A stretch of 22,885 nucleotides of DNA from DASWIG01 sp965371445 (GCA_965371445.1 CBDUYN010000166.1:1-22885); one strand, 5' to 3'; counted from the stretch's first letter, positions 6,527-15,121 are shown. Notes: generated from the sequence alone by a model not told the origin. Numbers and translations are program-made.

Positions 6527-6784
6527 TCAGCGATTCTCGGCCACGGGCGCTCCCCAGACGTAGATGCTCGACGCCCAAAGGTAGACCAGCACGTCCCGAC
6601 GCAGGGAGATCAGCGTCTCTTCGTTGGTGGAGCCTCCGAAGCGCCCCGATCCGGTGATGCGCGGATTGCGCACCCGGCGGTTGCGCTCCACCTTGCTCCG
6701 CGTCTGCTCGGCGATCTCGGTGAGTCGCTTGGAGTTATAGCCGCTGATTTTGACCAGCGAGTTGAGGGGCCCCCGGTCTCGCAC
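6527..6784 (-). CDS. Uncharacterised ORF, probably a 3' fragment of a truncated gene
   Basis: This 85-aa frame opens with GTG at 6784. It has protein-like composition: a basic stretch (KVERNRRVRNPRITGSG) followed by a hydrophobic C-terminus (DVLVYLWASSIYVWG). I do not recognise it. Upstream on the same strand, peptide-like pieces continue in other frames (AGSRHEVTLDRQLLELYQIS at about 6800-6880, and a piece with VLVYDPHCPVVCQP near 6930-6980). This suggests a longer gene broken by frameshifts and cut by the start of the AraC-type gene. Bases 6373-6526 hold only the upstream region of vapB. Confidence 0.35.
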   Translation of the reverse strand: MRDRGPLNSLVKISGYNSKRLTEIAEQTRSKVERNRRVRNPRITGSGRFGGSTNEETLISLRRDVLVYLWASSIYVWGAPVAENR

Positions 6785-6985
6785 CGTCGAGCCGATCGAT
6801 CGCGGCGAAGACCTCTTCCGCCGAGATCTGGTAGAGCTCGAGGAGCTGGCGATCGAGAGTCACCTCGTGGCGTGAGCCGGCCAGCCGTAGACAGCGACGT
6901 AACGAGGCCTCTTTTGGTGAGATCGGCCGGCTGGCAAACCACAGGGCAGTGCGGGTCGTAGACCAGGACATGGACCGAGAAGCGC

Positions 6986-7681
6986 TTGCGACGACGCCGA
7001 AGATCGTGCGCGAGTTCCCGCGGCCGTGTCCGCTGCCGGGCTCGCCCATTCTTCCGGCCGGGCTTCGCCGAAGAGGTCTTGAAGAGCCTGGTGACGCCAC
7101 AGGACCATCTCCTCGACGACCCCGGCCGCGCGCCGGGGCAGCCCGTGGCCTTCTTCGAAAGGCTCTTCCCGCGCGACGAGGTCGTCCTGCCGATCGTCGC
7201 CGGGATGCGCGACGCGATGCGCCGCGGAGGCGTCGAAGGAGCCTGGCTCGACGAGCAGTTCCACCGCCTGCTGGAAGCGTTGCTCTTCGTCCACCGCGGA
7301 CTCTACGACGAGATCTCCCGCCTGCCAGCGGTGCGTCAGACGACGCGTACGGAGCTTTACCGGCGCCTCTACCGCGCCCGTGACTTCATCGACTCCAACC
7401 TGGGCGAGCCGCTCCACCTGACGCAGATCGCTGGCGTCGCCTTCCTCTCGCCCCACTACTTCCTGCGGCTCTTCAAGCAGGCCCTCGCCACGACGCCCCA
7501 CCAGTGCGTGACCGGGCGCCGAATCGAGCGGGCGCAAGAATTGTTGGCTACGACCGATCGGCCGGTCGGCGAGATCTGCCTCGACGTCGGCTTCGAGAGC
7601 CTGGGCTCGTTCAGCACCCTCTTCCGCCGCCGGCTGGGCGTCTCGCCGATGGCCTACCGCCAGCGGACCTCTCGGAGTTGA
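6986..7681 (+). CDS. AraC-family transcriptional regulator, second copy (5' end uncertain)
   Basis: The frame ends with the same AraC-type DNA-binding domain as the fragment at the window start, with two helix-turn-helix motifs around LTQIAGVAFLSPHYFLRLFK and VGEICLDVGFESLGSFSTLF. An additional ~115 residues upstream of the domain include the helical segment FPRDEVVLPIVAGMRDAM. The frame is open from TTG 6986, but the first ~18 residues are Arg-rich and look non-native; homology-like sequence starts near ARPFFRPGFAEEVL (about 7040). GTG 7091 is a plausible alternative. The upstream part of a usual ~290-aa regulator is missing, so the gene may be truncated at a recombination joint. It converges with czcA, 86 bp away, and could in principle sense metal or stress, but nothing shows that. 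Confidence 0.75.
   Translation: MRRRRRSCASSRGRVRCRARPFFRPGFAEEVLKSLVTPQDHLLDDPGRAPGQPVAFFERLFPRDEVVLPIVAGMRDAMRRGGVEGAWLDEQFHRLLEALLFVHRGLYDEISRLPAVRQTTRTELYRRLYRARDFIDSNLGEPLHLTQIAGVAFLSPHYFLRLFKQALATTPHQCVTGRRIERAQELLATTDRPVGEICLDVGFESLGSFSTLFRRRLGVSPMAYRQRTSRS
7354..7681 (+). repeat. Direct repeat of window bases 1-331 (AraC 3' end)
   Basis: Counting by eye gives roughly 30 differences in ~325 bp against bases 1-331, clustered in one stretch (7535-7575), so about 90% identity in the same orientation. The left limit is set by the window edge, so the repeat may be longer. It encloses the whole accessory segment. Confidence 0.85.
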
Positions 7682-7767
7682 GGTTCCACAGCCCTCCTGG
7701 TCCTGCCTTCTCGGGAAGATCTTGATCCGGTGTTGGCGGCGAGGGCGATAGTGACCACGACTTTCCC

Positions 7768-10700
7768 TCAGAGCTCGACGTCGACGTGTCGCTCCGCGAA
7801 CCAACGGTAAATCGCGGGAAGCACGAGCAGGGTCAGCAGGGTGGAGGTCACCAGGCCGCCGATGACGACAGTGGCCAGCGGCCTCTGCACCTCGGCGCCA
7901 GCGCTGGTGGCGAGCGCCATGGGAAGAAAGCCGAGACCGGCCACCAGGGGCGCCAGGATCATGGCCCGCATCTTCTCCGCGGCTCCCCTCCGGAGGGCCC
8001 CTTCGAGACTCAATCCAGTTCGCCGCAGGTTCTCCACGTGGCTGACCAGCACCAGGCCGTTCATCGTCGCGACGCCCGCCAGGGCGATAAAGCCTACACC
8101 AGCGGAGATCGAGAAGGGATAACCGCGCAACAGCAGAGCCAACACGCCGCCGGTAGCGGCGATCGGGATGTTCAGGAAGATCATGGTTCCAAGCCGCGCC
8201 GAGCCGAAGGTGCTATAGAGAAGCACGAAGATCATCAAGAGGGCCAGGGGGATCAGCGTCGTGAGTCGAGCCATGGCCATTTGCAGGTTCTCGAACTGCC
8301 CGCCCCACTCCACGGTCCAACCGGGGGGGAGATCCACCTCTCGGTCGACCGCGGCCTGGGCATCGGCCACGAACGAGGCGAGGTCCCTTCCCCGGACGTT
8401 GGCTTCGACGCTGATGCGCCGGCTGATCTTGTCACGGCTGATCTGGGCGGGACCGTCCTCGACGAGGATCTCGGCGAGTTGGGAGAGCGGAATCAACCGG
8501 GAAGCTCCGCTGCTTCCAGGAGGGCCGGCGACGCGGAGGTTACGGAGGCGGTCCAGGTTCTGCCGCACTTGCGGGGCGAAGCGCACCTGCAAAGCGAAGC
8601 GCTTCTGGCCCTCCAGAACCACACCGAGGGATTTGCCGCCGATGGTTTCGACGACGTTCAGCACGTCTTCGGCGTTGATGCCATAGCGGGCGATGGCCTG
8701 CCGGTCGATGCGCACGCGCAGCATGGGGAGGCCGGTCGTCTGCTCGGCCTTGACGTCCGCGGAGCCAGGAATCCTCCGCAGGGCCTGCACAACCTCATCG
8801 GCCTTTTGCTTCAGCAGGTCAAGGTCGTCTCCATAGATGTGGACGGCGACATCTGAGCGCACACCGGAGATCAGCTCCGAGACCCGCAGCTCGATCGGCT
8901 GGGAGTAGCTGAAGAGGGCCGCAGGTACGTGCTTTTTCATCGCCTCGTCGATCGCTTCCACGAGCGCCTCCTTGGTCTCGAACCGCCAGCTGTCCGGGGG
9001 CTTGAGGATGATGTAGGTGTCGCTGATCTCCACCCCCATCGGGTCGGTGGCGATCTCGGCCCGGCCCGTCCTCGACACCACGGTCTCGACCTCCGGGAAC
9101 TCTTCCTTCAGGACCTTCTCAGCCATGCCGCTGATCTCATTCGACTGCTCGAGGGAGATCGAGGGCAGCCTCCAGATCTGCATGGCGATCGCCCCCTCGT
9201 CGAGGCGCGGGATGAACTCAGCTCCCATGAAAGGCGCCAAGGCAACGCAGAGCGCGAAGACCACTACGGCGGTACTGAGAGTGAGCCCTCTGCGGCGCAG
9301 GGCAAAGTCGAAGGCCGGCAGGTAGCGGCGGTGCATGAGCCGAATGAGCAGGGGCTCTTTTTCGGAGACCTTTTTCAGGAAGAGGGACGAGAGCACCGGT
9401 ACCAGGGTCAAGGCACAGACCAGGGAGAAGCTCAGGACGTAGATCAACGTGGCCGCCATGGGCCGAAACATCTTGCCCTCGATGCCGCGAAGGCCAAGGA
9501 TGGGGAGAAAGACCAGAGTGATGATGGCCACGGCGAAGACCACGGGTCTGGCCACCTCATGGGCGGCCTGGCGCACCTTCTCGACCAGCGGCTCGGATTC
9601 CGCCCGGCGTTCGTACAGGCGTCGGACCACGTTCTCGATCAGGATGACCGAGCCGTCCACGACGAGTCCGAAGTCGATCGAGCCGAGGCTCATCAGATTG
9701 CCCGAAATCCCGGTGAGGCGCATGAGGGTGAAACCGCCGAGCATGGAGAGCGGAATCGACAGGGCGGCGATCAGACCGGCCCGCAGGTTGCCGAGGAGAA
9801 GCAACAGCACGAGAATGACGAGCAGCCCGCCCTCGGCGAGGTTCTCGGCGACCGTCCGGATGGTCTTGCGCACCAACTCGGTGCGGTCGTAGAAGGTATC
9901 GATGGTCAAACCCTCGGGCAGGGTCTTTTTCAGCCGCTCCATCTTCTCGTTGACCCGATCCACCACCACTCGGGAGTTACTCCCCATGAGCATCATGACG
10001 ATGCCGACCACCGCCTCGCCCCTGCCGTCTCGGGTCACGGCTCCCTGGCGGATCATGGGGGCGAATTCGACCCTGCTGACGTCCCGCACGTAGACCGGTG
10101 TGCCACCCTCATCGTGGGCCAGGACGATGTTGCCGAGATCCTCGAGCGTCGTGACCAGGCCTTCGCCGCGAATGAGGTATTGCTCGCCCCCATGGGCGAT
10201 GTAGCCGCCTCCTACGTTGCGGTTGTTCTTCTCTGCGGCGACGAAAACGTCGCCGACGGAGAGCCCATGGGCCACCAGACGTTCCGGATCGAGGGTGATC
10301 TGGTAGGTCTTGAGCTCGCCGCCGAACGAGTTCACTTCGACGACGCCCGGCACCGAGCGCAGCTGGTAGTTGACGAACCAGTCGAGGACGGTGCGCAGCT
10401 CCATCGGGGTGTAGCAGGCATCGTCCGGCGGGACGCCGGCCTGGCCAACACTGGTCGGCGGGACGCCGGCCTGGCCAACACTGTCCGGCTCGTCCGGCTC
10501 GCACATCGGATCTCCCTTCACCTCGAATTGATAGATCTCTCCCAGGCCGGTGGAGATGGGCCCCAGCTCGGGCTCGCCGTAGCCTTCTGGGATCTGCTCC
10601 CGAGCCTGTGTAAGCCGCTCTCCTACCAGCTGGCGGGCCCAGTAGATGTCGGTGCCCTCCTCGAATACGACGGTGACCACCGACAAGCCGAACTTCGAGA

Positions 10701-10950
10701 CCGATCGGATCTCCTCCACCCGAGGTATCCCGCTCATCGCGGTCTCCACCGTGAAGGTGATGAACCTTTCCACCTCCTCCGGCGCCAGCCCCGGGCTGTT
10801 GGTGAGGATCTGCACCTGGATGTTCGTCACGTCCGGGACCGCATCGATCGGAAGTTTCAACAGCGAATCCACGCCTACGACCGCCACCAGGAGCCACAGC
10901 ACGATGACGAGAAACGGGTTGTTCAACGAGAAATCGACGATGCGCTTCAT
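7768..10950 (-). CDS. czcA: CzcA-type heavy-metal RND efflux pump (HME family)
   Basis: The 1,060-aa inner-membrane proton antiporter expels divalent metal ions (Zn/Co/Cd/Ni class) through an adaptor and outer membrane channel. It begins with the RND first helix (NPFLVIVLWLLVAVVG). The TM4 signature IDFGLVVDGSVILIEN near residue 425-440 has the DFG...D...EN pattern of the CzcA group. The porter region carries TGRAEIATDPMGVEISDTYI and ELISGVRSDVAV, typical of CzcA rather than CusA. The C-terminal helices are complete. It lies 15 bp after the adaptor gene, with AAGGAA before the ATG. Oddly, a periplasmic loop near residues 147-183 holds a tandem 10-residue insert (SVGQAGVPPT). The exact ion preference is inferred from motifs only. 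Confidence 0.93.
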   Translation of the reverse strand: MKRIVDFSLNNPFLVIVLWLLVAVVGVDSLLKLPIDAVPDVTNIQVQILTNSPGLAPEEVERFITFTVETAMSGIPRVEEIRSVSKFGLSVVTVVFEEGTDIYWARQLVGERLTQAREQIPEGYGEPELGPISTGLGEIYQFEVKGDPMCEPDEPDSVGQAGVPPTSVGQAGVPPDDACYTPMELRTVLDWFVNYQLRSVPGVVEVNSFGGELKTYQITLDPERLVAHGLSVGDVFVAAEKNNRNVGGGYIAHGGEQYLIRGEGLVTTLEDLGNIVLAHDEGGTPVYVRDVSRVEFAPMIRQGAVTRDGRGEAVVGIVMMLMGSNSRVVVDRVNEKMERLKKTLPEGLTIDTFYDRTELVRKTIRTVAENLAEGGLLVILVLLLLLGNLRAGLIAALSIPLSMLGGFTLMRLTGISGNLMSLGSIDFGLVVDGSVILIENVVRRLYERRAESEPLVEKVRQAAHEVARPVVFAVAIITLVFLPILGLRGIEGKMFRPMAATLIYVLSFSLVCALTLVPVLSSLFLKKVSEKEPLLIRLMHRRYLPAFDFALRRRGLTLSTAVVVFALCVALAPFMGAEFIPRLDEGAIAMQIWRLPSISLEQSNEISGMAEKVLKEEFPEVETVVSRTGRAEIATDPMGVEISDTYIILKPPDSWRFETKEALVEAIDEAMKKHVPAALFSYSQPIELRVSELISGVRSDVAVHIYGDDLDLLKQKADEVVQALRRIPGSADVKAEQTTGLPMLRVRIDRQAIARYGINAEDVLNVVETIGGKSLGVVLEGQKRFALQVRFAPQVRQNLDRLRNLRVAGPPGSSGASRLIPLSQLAEILVEDGPAQISRDKISRRISVEANVRGRDLASFVADAQAAVDREVDLPPGWTVEWGGQFENLQMAMARLTTLIPLALLMIFVLLYSTFGSARLGTMIFLNIPIAATGGVLALLLRGYPFSISAGVGFIALAGVATMNGLVLVSHVENLRRTGLSLEGALRRGAAEKMRAMILAPLVAGLGFLPMALATSAGAEVQRPLATVVIGGLVTSTLLTLLVLPAIYRWFAERHVDVEL
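10426..10483 (-). repeat. Tandem 30-bp palindromic insert in czcA
   Basis: Two 28-bp identical stretches (10426-10453 and 10456-10483) repeat with a 30-bp period, so the frame is kept and they code SVGQAGVPP twice. Each contains the dyad GGCGGGACGCCGGC. CzcA relatives go directly from the GEIYQ strand to the LRTVLDW helix, so this looks like an in-frame insertion in a surface loop. The same core is in the hairpin at 5185-5245. Confidence 0.8.
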
Positions 10951-10965
10951 GATTTCCTTCTCCCG

Positions 10966-12210
10966 TCAGGGGGTGTGGCCGCCACCCATCGTTTTCTTGG
11001 AGATCTCGGACTTGAGAAGGAAGGCTCCTTCCACCACCACCTGCTCTCCCGCTTCGAGGCCGTCGAGAATCTCCACGAAGCCGCCGGCGCTGCGCCCGAC
11101 ACGAACCTCCCGGCGCTCGAAGGCAAAGGCGCCGGTAGGAACAAAGGTGATGAGCTGCTCGCCGTCGCGCTGCACGGCGCTCGCCGGAACCACGCGACTC
11201 TTGCTCGACGCCTGTCGCCCCTCCGCCTCGTGGGGCTCGAAGAGCTCGACGCGCATGAACATTCCCGGACGCAGCTTGCGGCGCGGATTCGCCACGGTGA
11301 GGCGTGCACGGAGGGTGCGGGTGTCCACGTCGACCTGGGAGCTCAGGTAGGAGACGACCCCCTCGAAGACCTCGCCAGGATAGGCGTCAGCGTGGGCCCG
11401 CACCCCGTCGTCCAGGTGAACCCGGCGCAGGTCACGCTCATAGACGTCGATCCAGATCCACACTCGGCTGAGATCGGCGAGGGTGAAGAGATTGCGCTCC
11501 GGCGTGACCAACTCGCCCAGGGTGGCGTGCTTCTCCACGATCGTGCCTCCAAACGGCGCCCGGAGCGGAAAGATGGAAGCCTTGCGGTCGTCGTAGTGCA
11601 AAGAGTCGACCTGATCCTGGCTCAGGCCGTACAGGTGGAGGGTCTCCTCCGCTGTGTGCAGGGCGGCGGTGGCCTCCCGGAAGCCCGCTTCAGCCACCAG
11701 AACCTCCTGCTCGGAGGAAATCCTGTCGGCGAAAAGCTCGCGGGCGCGCTCGAAGCTCTTCTGGGCCAGCTCCTCTTTCGCTTTGGCCTGGAGGTACTCC
11801 GCTTTCGCCTTTCCGAGCTCGATGGAGTCGATCTCGGCAAGCGTTTCGCCGGCCTGGACCTCCTGTCCGAGCAACGCATGGGTCTGATGGACTCGGCCCG
11901 GAATCCGCGGGCTCACGTGGGCCAGGCGGGTTTCGTCGAAGTCCACTCGGCCGGTGGTCTCGATCTTGCCCTCCAGTATGCGCTCCTCCACCGGTTCGGT
12001 GCGGATTCCGGCGCGGGCGGCCACCTCCGGGGTGAGCTCCACGACTGTGGTTTGGTCATCGTGCTCTTCATGACTCGAGACGGCAGGCTCTTGCGCTCCG
12101 TGTTCGCTCTTCGACGCCTTGTCGCCGGAGCCGGAGCAGGAAGCCGAGAGCACCGACGCGACGAGGATGGCGAAAAGAAGAACTTGGTTCTTGGATTTCA
12201 AGATGCTCAT
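10966..12210 (-). CDS. czcB: CzcB-type periplasmic adaptor (membrane fusion protein)
   Basis: This 414-aa adaptor links the CzcA pump to the outer membrane channel. It has an N-terminal hydrophobic segment ending in a lipobox-like LSASC (Cys25), so it is probably a lipoprotein, followed by a His-rich stretch (SEHG...SSHEEHDD). Then come the barrel-sandwich half (GRVDFDETRLAHVSPRIPGR), a helical hairpin (about residues 130-190, Ala/Glu/Lys rich), the second lipoyl half (FPLRAPFGGTIVEK) and the beta-barrel and proximal domains ending in GLEAGEQVVVEGAFLL. GGAGGAG lies upstream of the ATG, and the ATG overlaps the czcC stop (ATGA). It lacks the Cys-type heavy-metal-binding motif found in the other adaptor in this window. 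Confidence 0.92.
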   Translation of the reverse strand: MSILKSKNQVLLFAILVASVLSASCSGSGDKASKSEHGAQEPAVSSHEEHDDQTTVVELTPEVAARAGIRTEPVEERILEGKIETTGRVDFDETRLAHVSPRIPGRVHQTHALLGQEVQAGETLAEIDSIELGKAKAEYLQAKAKEELAQKSFERARELFADRISSEQEVLVAEAGFREATAALHTAEETLHLYGLSQDQVDSLHYDDRKASIFPLRAPFGGTIVEKHATLGELVTPERNLFTLADLSRVWIWIDVYERDLRRVHLDDGVRAHADAYPGEVFEGVVSYLSSQVDVDTRTLRARLTVANPRRKLRPGMFMRVELFEPHEAEGRQASSKSRVVPASAVQRDGEQLITFVPTGAFAFERREVRVGRSAGGFVEILDGLEAGEQVVVEGAFLLKSEISKKTMGGGHTP

Positions 12211-13517
12211 GGCTGGTGCTCCTCCACTGGGACGCTGTTGGGTGTCGTGAGGCGGCCGGTCGCCACGTCCAGGGTGACCCGAGCCAACCAGGCGTCTGCC
12301 AGCGCCTCCACGTATTCACGTTGGCTTTCCACGAACTCGCGGCGGAAGATCAACACTTCGGTCGCGCCGATCTTTCCTGCCGCGAACGATCGCTGGAGCA
12401 GAGTCACGTTCTCGTCCAAGGTACCGATGACCTGCTGCCGCAGGTATAGAGCCGCCCTCCGCGCTGCCTGGAGGTTCGCATAGGCCGTCGCCACCTCCTG
12501 CTTGACGGTAAGGTGGAAGGCGGCCTTCTCGTAGCGGGTCCGCTCGAGGCTCGCCTGCGCTCCGGCGATCCCTCCCCGATTGCGATGGAAGAGGGGCACG
12601 GAGATGGCCAGGGCACCTCCGAAGATCCGGTCGGTGCCTTCTTCACGTTCGTAATATCCGCCCACGGTCAAGTTGGGAATCCTCTCGGCACGGGCGAGCC
12701 GCACTCGAGCTTCGGCGGCCAGCTGTTGGCGGCGGAAAAACCTGAGATCGGCGCGGTTCTCGACCGCCAGATCCAACAGTTCCCCGAGGGGTGGAAGATC
12801 GCCGACGGGCATGGCCAGGTCCCCCAGCGGCTCGGGCGGTGCGGCCGGATCCATGGCCACCACCTCAGCCAGCAGGCTGCGGGCTTGGGCATAAGCGGCT
12901 CGGGCCAGCTGCACGCTTCGCTCCGCTCTTCCCGAGGTGGCCCGGGCGAGGTTGACCTCGATCTGCGTTGCCGCTCCAGCTTCCAGGCGACGCTGCGAGA
13001 GATCCAGGAAATCCCCTGCGAGCGCCGCGTCGGTCTCGGCCACTCGCAGCAGCTCCCGGTGGCGCACCGCCTCGGCGAAGGCCGTCTCCACGCGAGCCGC
13101 CAGCAGCCGTCCTTCGCGGAGGAACCGCGCCTCGGCGGCCGTAAGCTCGGCCGTGGCGACCGCGACCCGTTTGCGGCGTTGGCCGGCCAGCTCGAGCTCC
13201 TGGGAAATCACCAGGCCGTGGTCGGTCGACGAGCCTTCCGGGCCACTCCGATCCGCGGCCTCCAGCGTCAGCTTCGGGTTGTAGGGGTAGGTCCTGGCAC
13301 TGAGGAGCCTGCTTCGGACCTCCTCGACCTCGGCACGCCCGGCGCGGAGTACTGGGTTGTGAACGAAGGCGCGCTCCAGCGCTTCACCGAACGCCAACTG
13401 AGGGGCGGCGACGTCCTGGGCTCGCACCGAGCCCAGGGGCACGAAAAGGGCTCCCAGGGCACCGGCGAGTAGCGGTGCCCACCCCCGGAAACAGGGGTTA
13501 CTGAAATTTTTCGACAT
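12207..13517 (-). CDS. czcC: CzcC-type outer membrane efflux channel (TolC family)
   Basis: The 436-aa product is a TolC-like outer membrane factor. A signal peptide is clear (LAGALGALFVPLGSVRAQ, cleavage near residue 34). Two OEP repeats follow: the first starts at LAFGEALERAFVHNPVLRAG, the second near LLDLAVENRADLRFFRRQQL. Each has the long amphipathic helices of the periplasmic tunnel; ISQELELAGQRRKRV is typical of CzcC. It heads the czcC-czcB-czcA operon, with AGGAG six bases before the ATG and an ATGA overlap into czcB. It is separated from the small gene upstream by 159 bp containing a terminator, so it probably has its own promoter between 13518 and 13620, though I see no convincing -35/-10 pair. 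Confidence 0.92.
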   Translation of the reverse strand: MSKNFSNPCFRGWAPLLAGALGALFVPLGSVRAQDVAAPQLAFGEALERAFVHNPVLRAGRAEVEEVRSRLLSARTYPYNPKLTLEAADRSGPEGSSTDHGLVISQELELAGQRRKRVAVATAELTAAEARFLREGRLLAARVETAFAEAVRHRELLRVAETDAALAGDFLDLSQRRLEAGAATQIEVNLARATSGRAERSVQLARAAYAQARSLLAEVVAMDPAAPPEPLGDLAMPVGDLPPLGELLDLAVENRADLRFFRRQQLAAEARVRLARAERIPNLTVGGYYEREEGTDRIFGGALAISVPLFHRNRGGIAGAQASLERTRYEKAAFHLTVKQEVATAYANLQAARRAALYLRQQVIGTLDENVTLLQRSFAAGKIGATEVLIFRREFVESQREYVEALADAWLARVTLDVATGRLTTPNSVPVEEHQP

Positions 13518-13622
13518 GCAGAGCTCCTGCTCTGTTCAAAGCCTGGGCCTTCGCGGCGGGTCGGGAGACCCACCTGCGAAGAAGCGAATCCGTCTGTCGT
13601 CAGGTCGACGACCTATGGTCAG

Positions 13623-13657
13623 AAAAGGAGGAGGGGCGCTACTACCCGACCTCCTCC
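13623..13657 (-). terminator. Rho-independent terminator between the small CzcI-like gene and czcC
   Basis: Read on the minus strand, GGAGGAGG (13657-13650) pairs with CCTCCTCC (13634-13627), with partial pairing inside, and is followed directly by TTTT (13626-13623). It lies 19 bp after the stop of the small secreted-protein gene and before the czcC start. The T-run is short, but the placement is ideal. Confidence 0.7.
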
Positions 13658-13676
13658 CGGAAGCCGGAGCCTGGGA

Positions 13677-14009
13677 TCAGGCGCGCGGGGGACGTTTGAC
13701 AGCGGGCGTGAAGCCCTTCTGAGGACGAGCCGGGGGCGGCTCGCTACAGAGCCCGCCGGGGGACGGTGCCGACACGAGCTTGGCCTCGACCATCAGAAAA
13801 GTCAGGCTGGAGTGGCATGGGCACAGGTGAGAAGTCGGCGTACAGCCGTGTTCCGGGCCAACAGGCTCGTGGTGATCAGCCGCTGGCTGAACGTGCGCCA
13901 GATGCCCTTCTCGGACCAGGTGAGCCAGGTTCTCGGCGACTTCAGCCGCTCCCGGCGCGAGAGCCAGAATCAGCGCCAGGACACAGATTCGCGAGAGACC
14001 GTTGTTCAT
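13677..14009 (-). CDS. Small secreted His/Cys-rich protein, CzcI-like
   Basis: This 110-aa protein starts with a signal peptide (hydrophobic CVLALILALAPGAA, cleavage about residue 22). It then carries metal-ligand clusters: several His between 30 and 55, and HGC56TPTSH61-L-C63-P-C65-H66. The rest is a Pro/Ala-rich tail. This pattern matches small periplasmic proteins commonly found beside czc efflux genes, sometimes called CzcI; a role in metal buffering or signalling is inferred. ATG 14009 was chosen because it forms a TGATG overlap with the preceding U32 gene and has GTGGAG about seven bases upstream. It is the last gene before the terminator, and so is probably co-transcribed with the U32 gene. 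Confidence 0.75.
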   Translation of the reverse strand: MNNGLSRICVLALILALAPGAAEVAENLAHLVREGHLAHVQPAADHHEPVGPEHGCTPTSHLCPCHSSLTFLMVEAKLVSAPSPGGLCSEPPPARPQKGFTPAVKRPPRA

Positions 14010-15121
14010 CACAAGCTCCACTCTACCAAGTTCTCGGTCTCGTTCTCCGCCCGTGGCATCACTGCTCGGGCCGCCACCGCGGAACAGTGGCCGCAGGCCT
14101 GGCAGTTCGTGGCGGCGCAGCCGTTGGGCAGCAGCAGGTCGTTCAGCTTGCGGTTGTCAAGAATCCAAGGCATCGACGGACGCATGAGCTCGTCCGCCTC
14201 GCGGGCGGCGCGCAGAGTGCGGCGCAGGCCGAGGTGTCGCAGGGCGTCGGCAACCGGCAAGCGACGCCTTCGGGGCGGCCGGCCCCCGGCGCCCAGAAGC
14301 TCCAGCAGGTCGCCTTCCCACTTTCGTGCGGCATACGCGCGCACCCGCGTCAACAGGGCCTCGGTGGAGCAGCTCCGGTCCACGATCTTGAAACGCCGGA
14401 CTCCCAGGGCCTCGTAGTGGTAGAGGTCCTCGGGACGGATGAAGTCGGCCCGGACGAGGTTCAACGGATCTCGGCGTTTCTCTGCGCTACACCAGGCGAC
14501 GCACGGGTCGATGGGCTGGGCTCCGGGGAGCGAGGAATGGGACAACCGGGCGGCGTGGGTGCGGGCGAGAGGGCACCGCAGCAGGCAGCCGATGTTCACG
14601 GGGAGCTCCACCGCGGCCTGGCACTCCTCGCTCAGACGCCGGATCGCCCTCAGGTTGCGGCACAACACGTGGGTGTCCAGGGCCAGCACCGTCGCGCCCC
14701 GTTCCTCCCAGAACCGCGCCTGCTCTGTAGTGGTGATGCCGACGAAGACGCTGACTCGGGCTTCGAGGGGGTGTTCGGACGCCAGCTCGAGCACCCAGGG
14801 GTGGGCGACGGTCACTCCGGTCACCCCCATGTCCACGGCGCGGGTGAAGGTCGCCCGGAGCTGGCGCTCCAGCCGCCGGCTCCCTTCGCGGCCTCCGAGG
14901 CACAGCGGATTGAGCAGCAGGTTGAAGGCGATGCCGTGGTCGCGGCAGGCCCGTACGTGGCGCGCCAGGCGCCGCCAGGTGACGGGCGGAGTCACAGCAC
15001 GCGGCCGGCCGTGCCCGACCGGACTCTCGTCGCAGGCCCCGAACAGCTCCCTGACCGGCAGGTCTGCAAGCAGGGCCGGCAACTCGTCGTCGAAGTTGCT
15101 GGCTACTGAGAAGAGCTTCAT
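14009..15121 (-). CDS. U32-family (UbiU/UbiV-like) TIM-barrel protein with Cys clusters
   Basis: The 370-aa product begins MKLFSVASNFDDEL and follows the U32 'peptidase' fold: barrel strands such as GIAFNLLLNPLCLGG, GVTGVTVAHPWV and VFVGITT, then NIGCLLRC. Candidate [4Fe-4S] ligands are C179-x3-C183 and C207-x3-C211, plus a C-terminal ferredoxin-like C335-x4-C340-x2-C343-x2-C346. Characterised U32 relatives UbiU/UbiV carry an Fe-S cluster and hydroxylate ubiquinone precursors without oxygen; others act in RNA modification or as supposed proteases. The substrate here is unknown. ATG 15121 has GAAGGAG at a good distance. It overlaps the CzcI-like gene by TGATG and sits between two metal-efflux operons, an unusual context. 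Confidence 0.75.
   Translation of the reverse strand: MKLFSVASNFDDELPALLADLPVRELFGACDESPVGHGRPRAVTPPVTWRRLARHVRACRDHGIAFNLLLNPLCLGGREGSRRLERQLRATFTRAVDMGVTGVTVAHPWVLELASEHPLEARVSVFVGITTTEQARFWEERGATVLALDTHVLCRNLRAIRRLSEECQAAVELPVNIGCLLRCPLARTHAARLSHSSLPGAQPIDPCVAWCSAEKRRDPLNLVRADFIRPEDLYHYEALGVRRFKIVDRSCSTEALLTRVRAYAARKWEGDLLELLGAGGRPPRRRRLPVADALRHLGLRRTLRAAREADELMRPSMPWILDNRKLNDLLLPNGCAATNCQACGHCSAVAARAVMPRAENETENLVEWSL

Noticed and set aside
6860..7804. A 314-codon minus-strand frame across the second AraC gene
   Set aside because: The plus strand encodes a recognisable AraC DNA-binding domain that is duplicated elsewhere; the minus frame is its shadow.
8929..12483. A very long plus-strand open frame (about 1,184 codons) antisense to czcA-czcB-czcC
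   Set aside because: Its translation is rich in His, Asp, Arg and Gly with no domain, while the minus strand gives clear RND pump and adaptor proteins. It is an artefact of GC-rich codon use.
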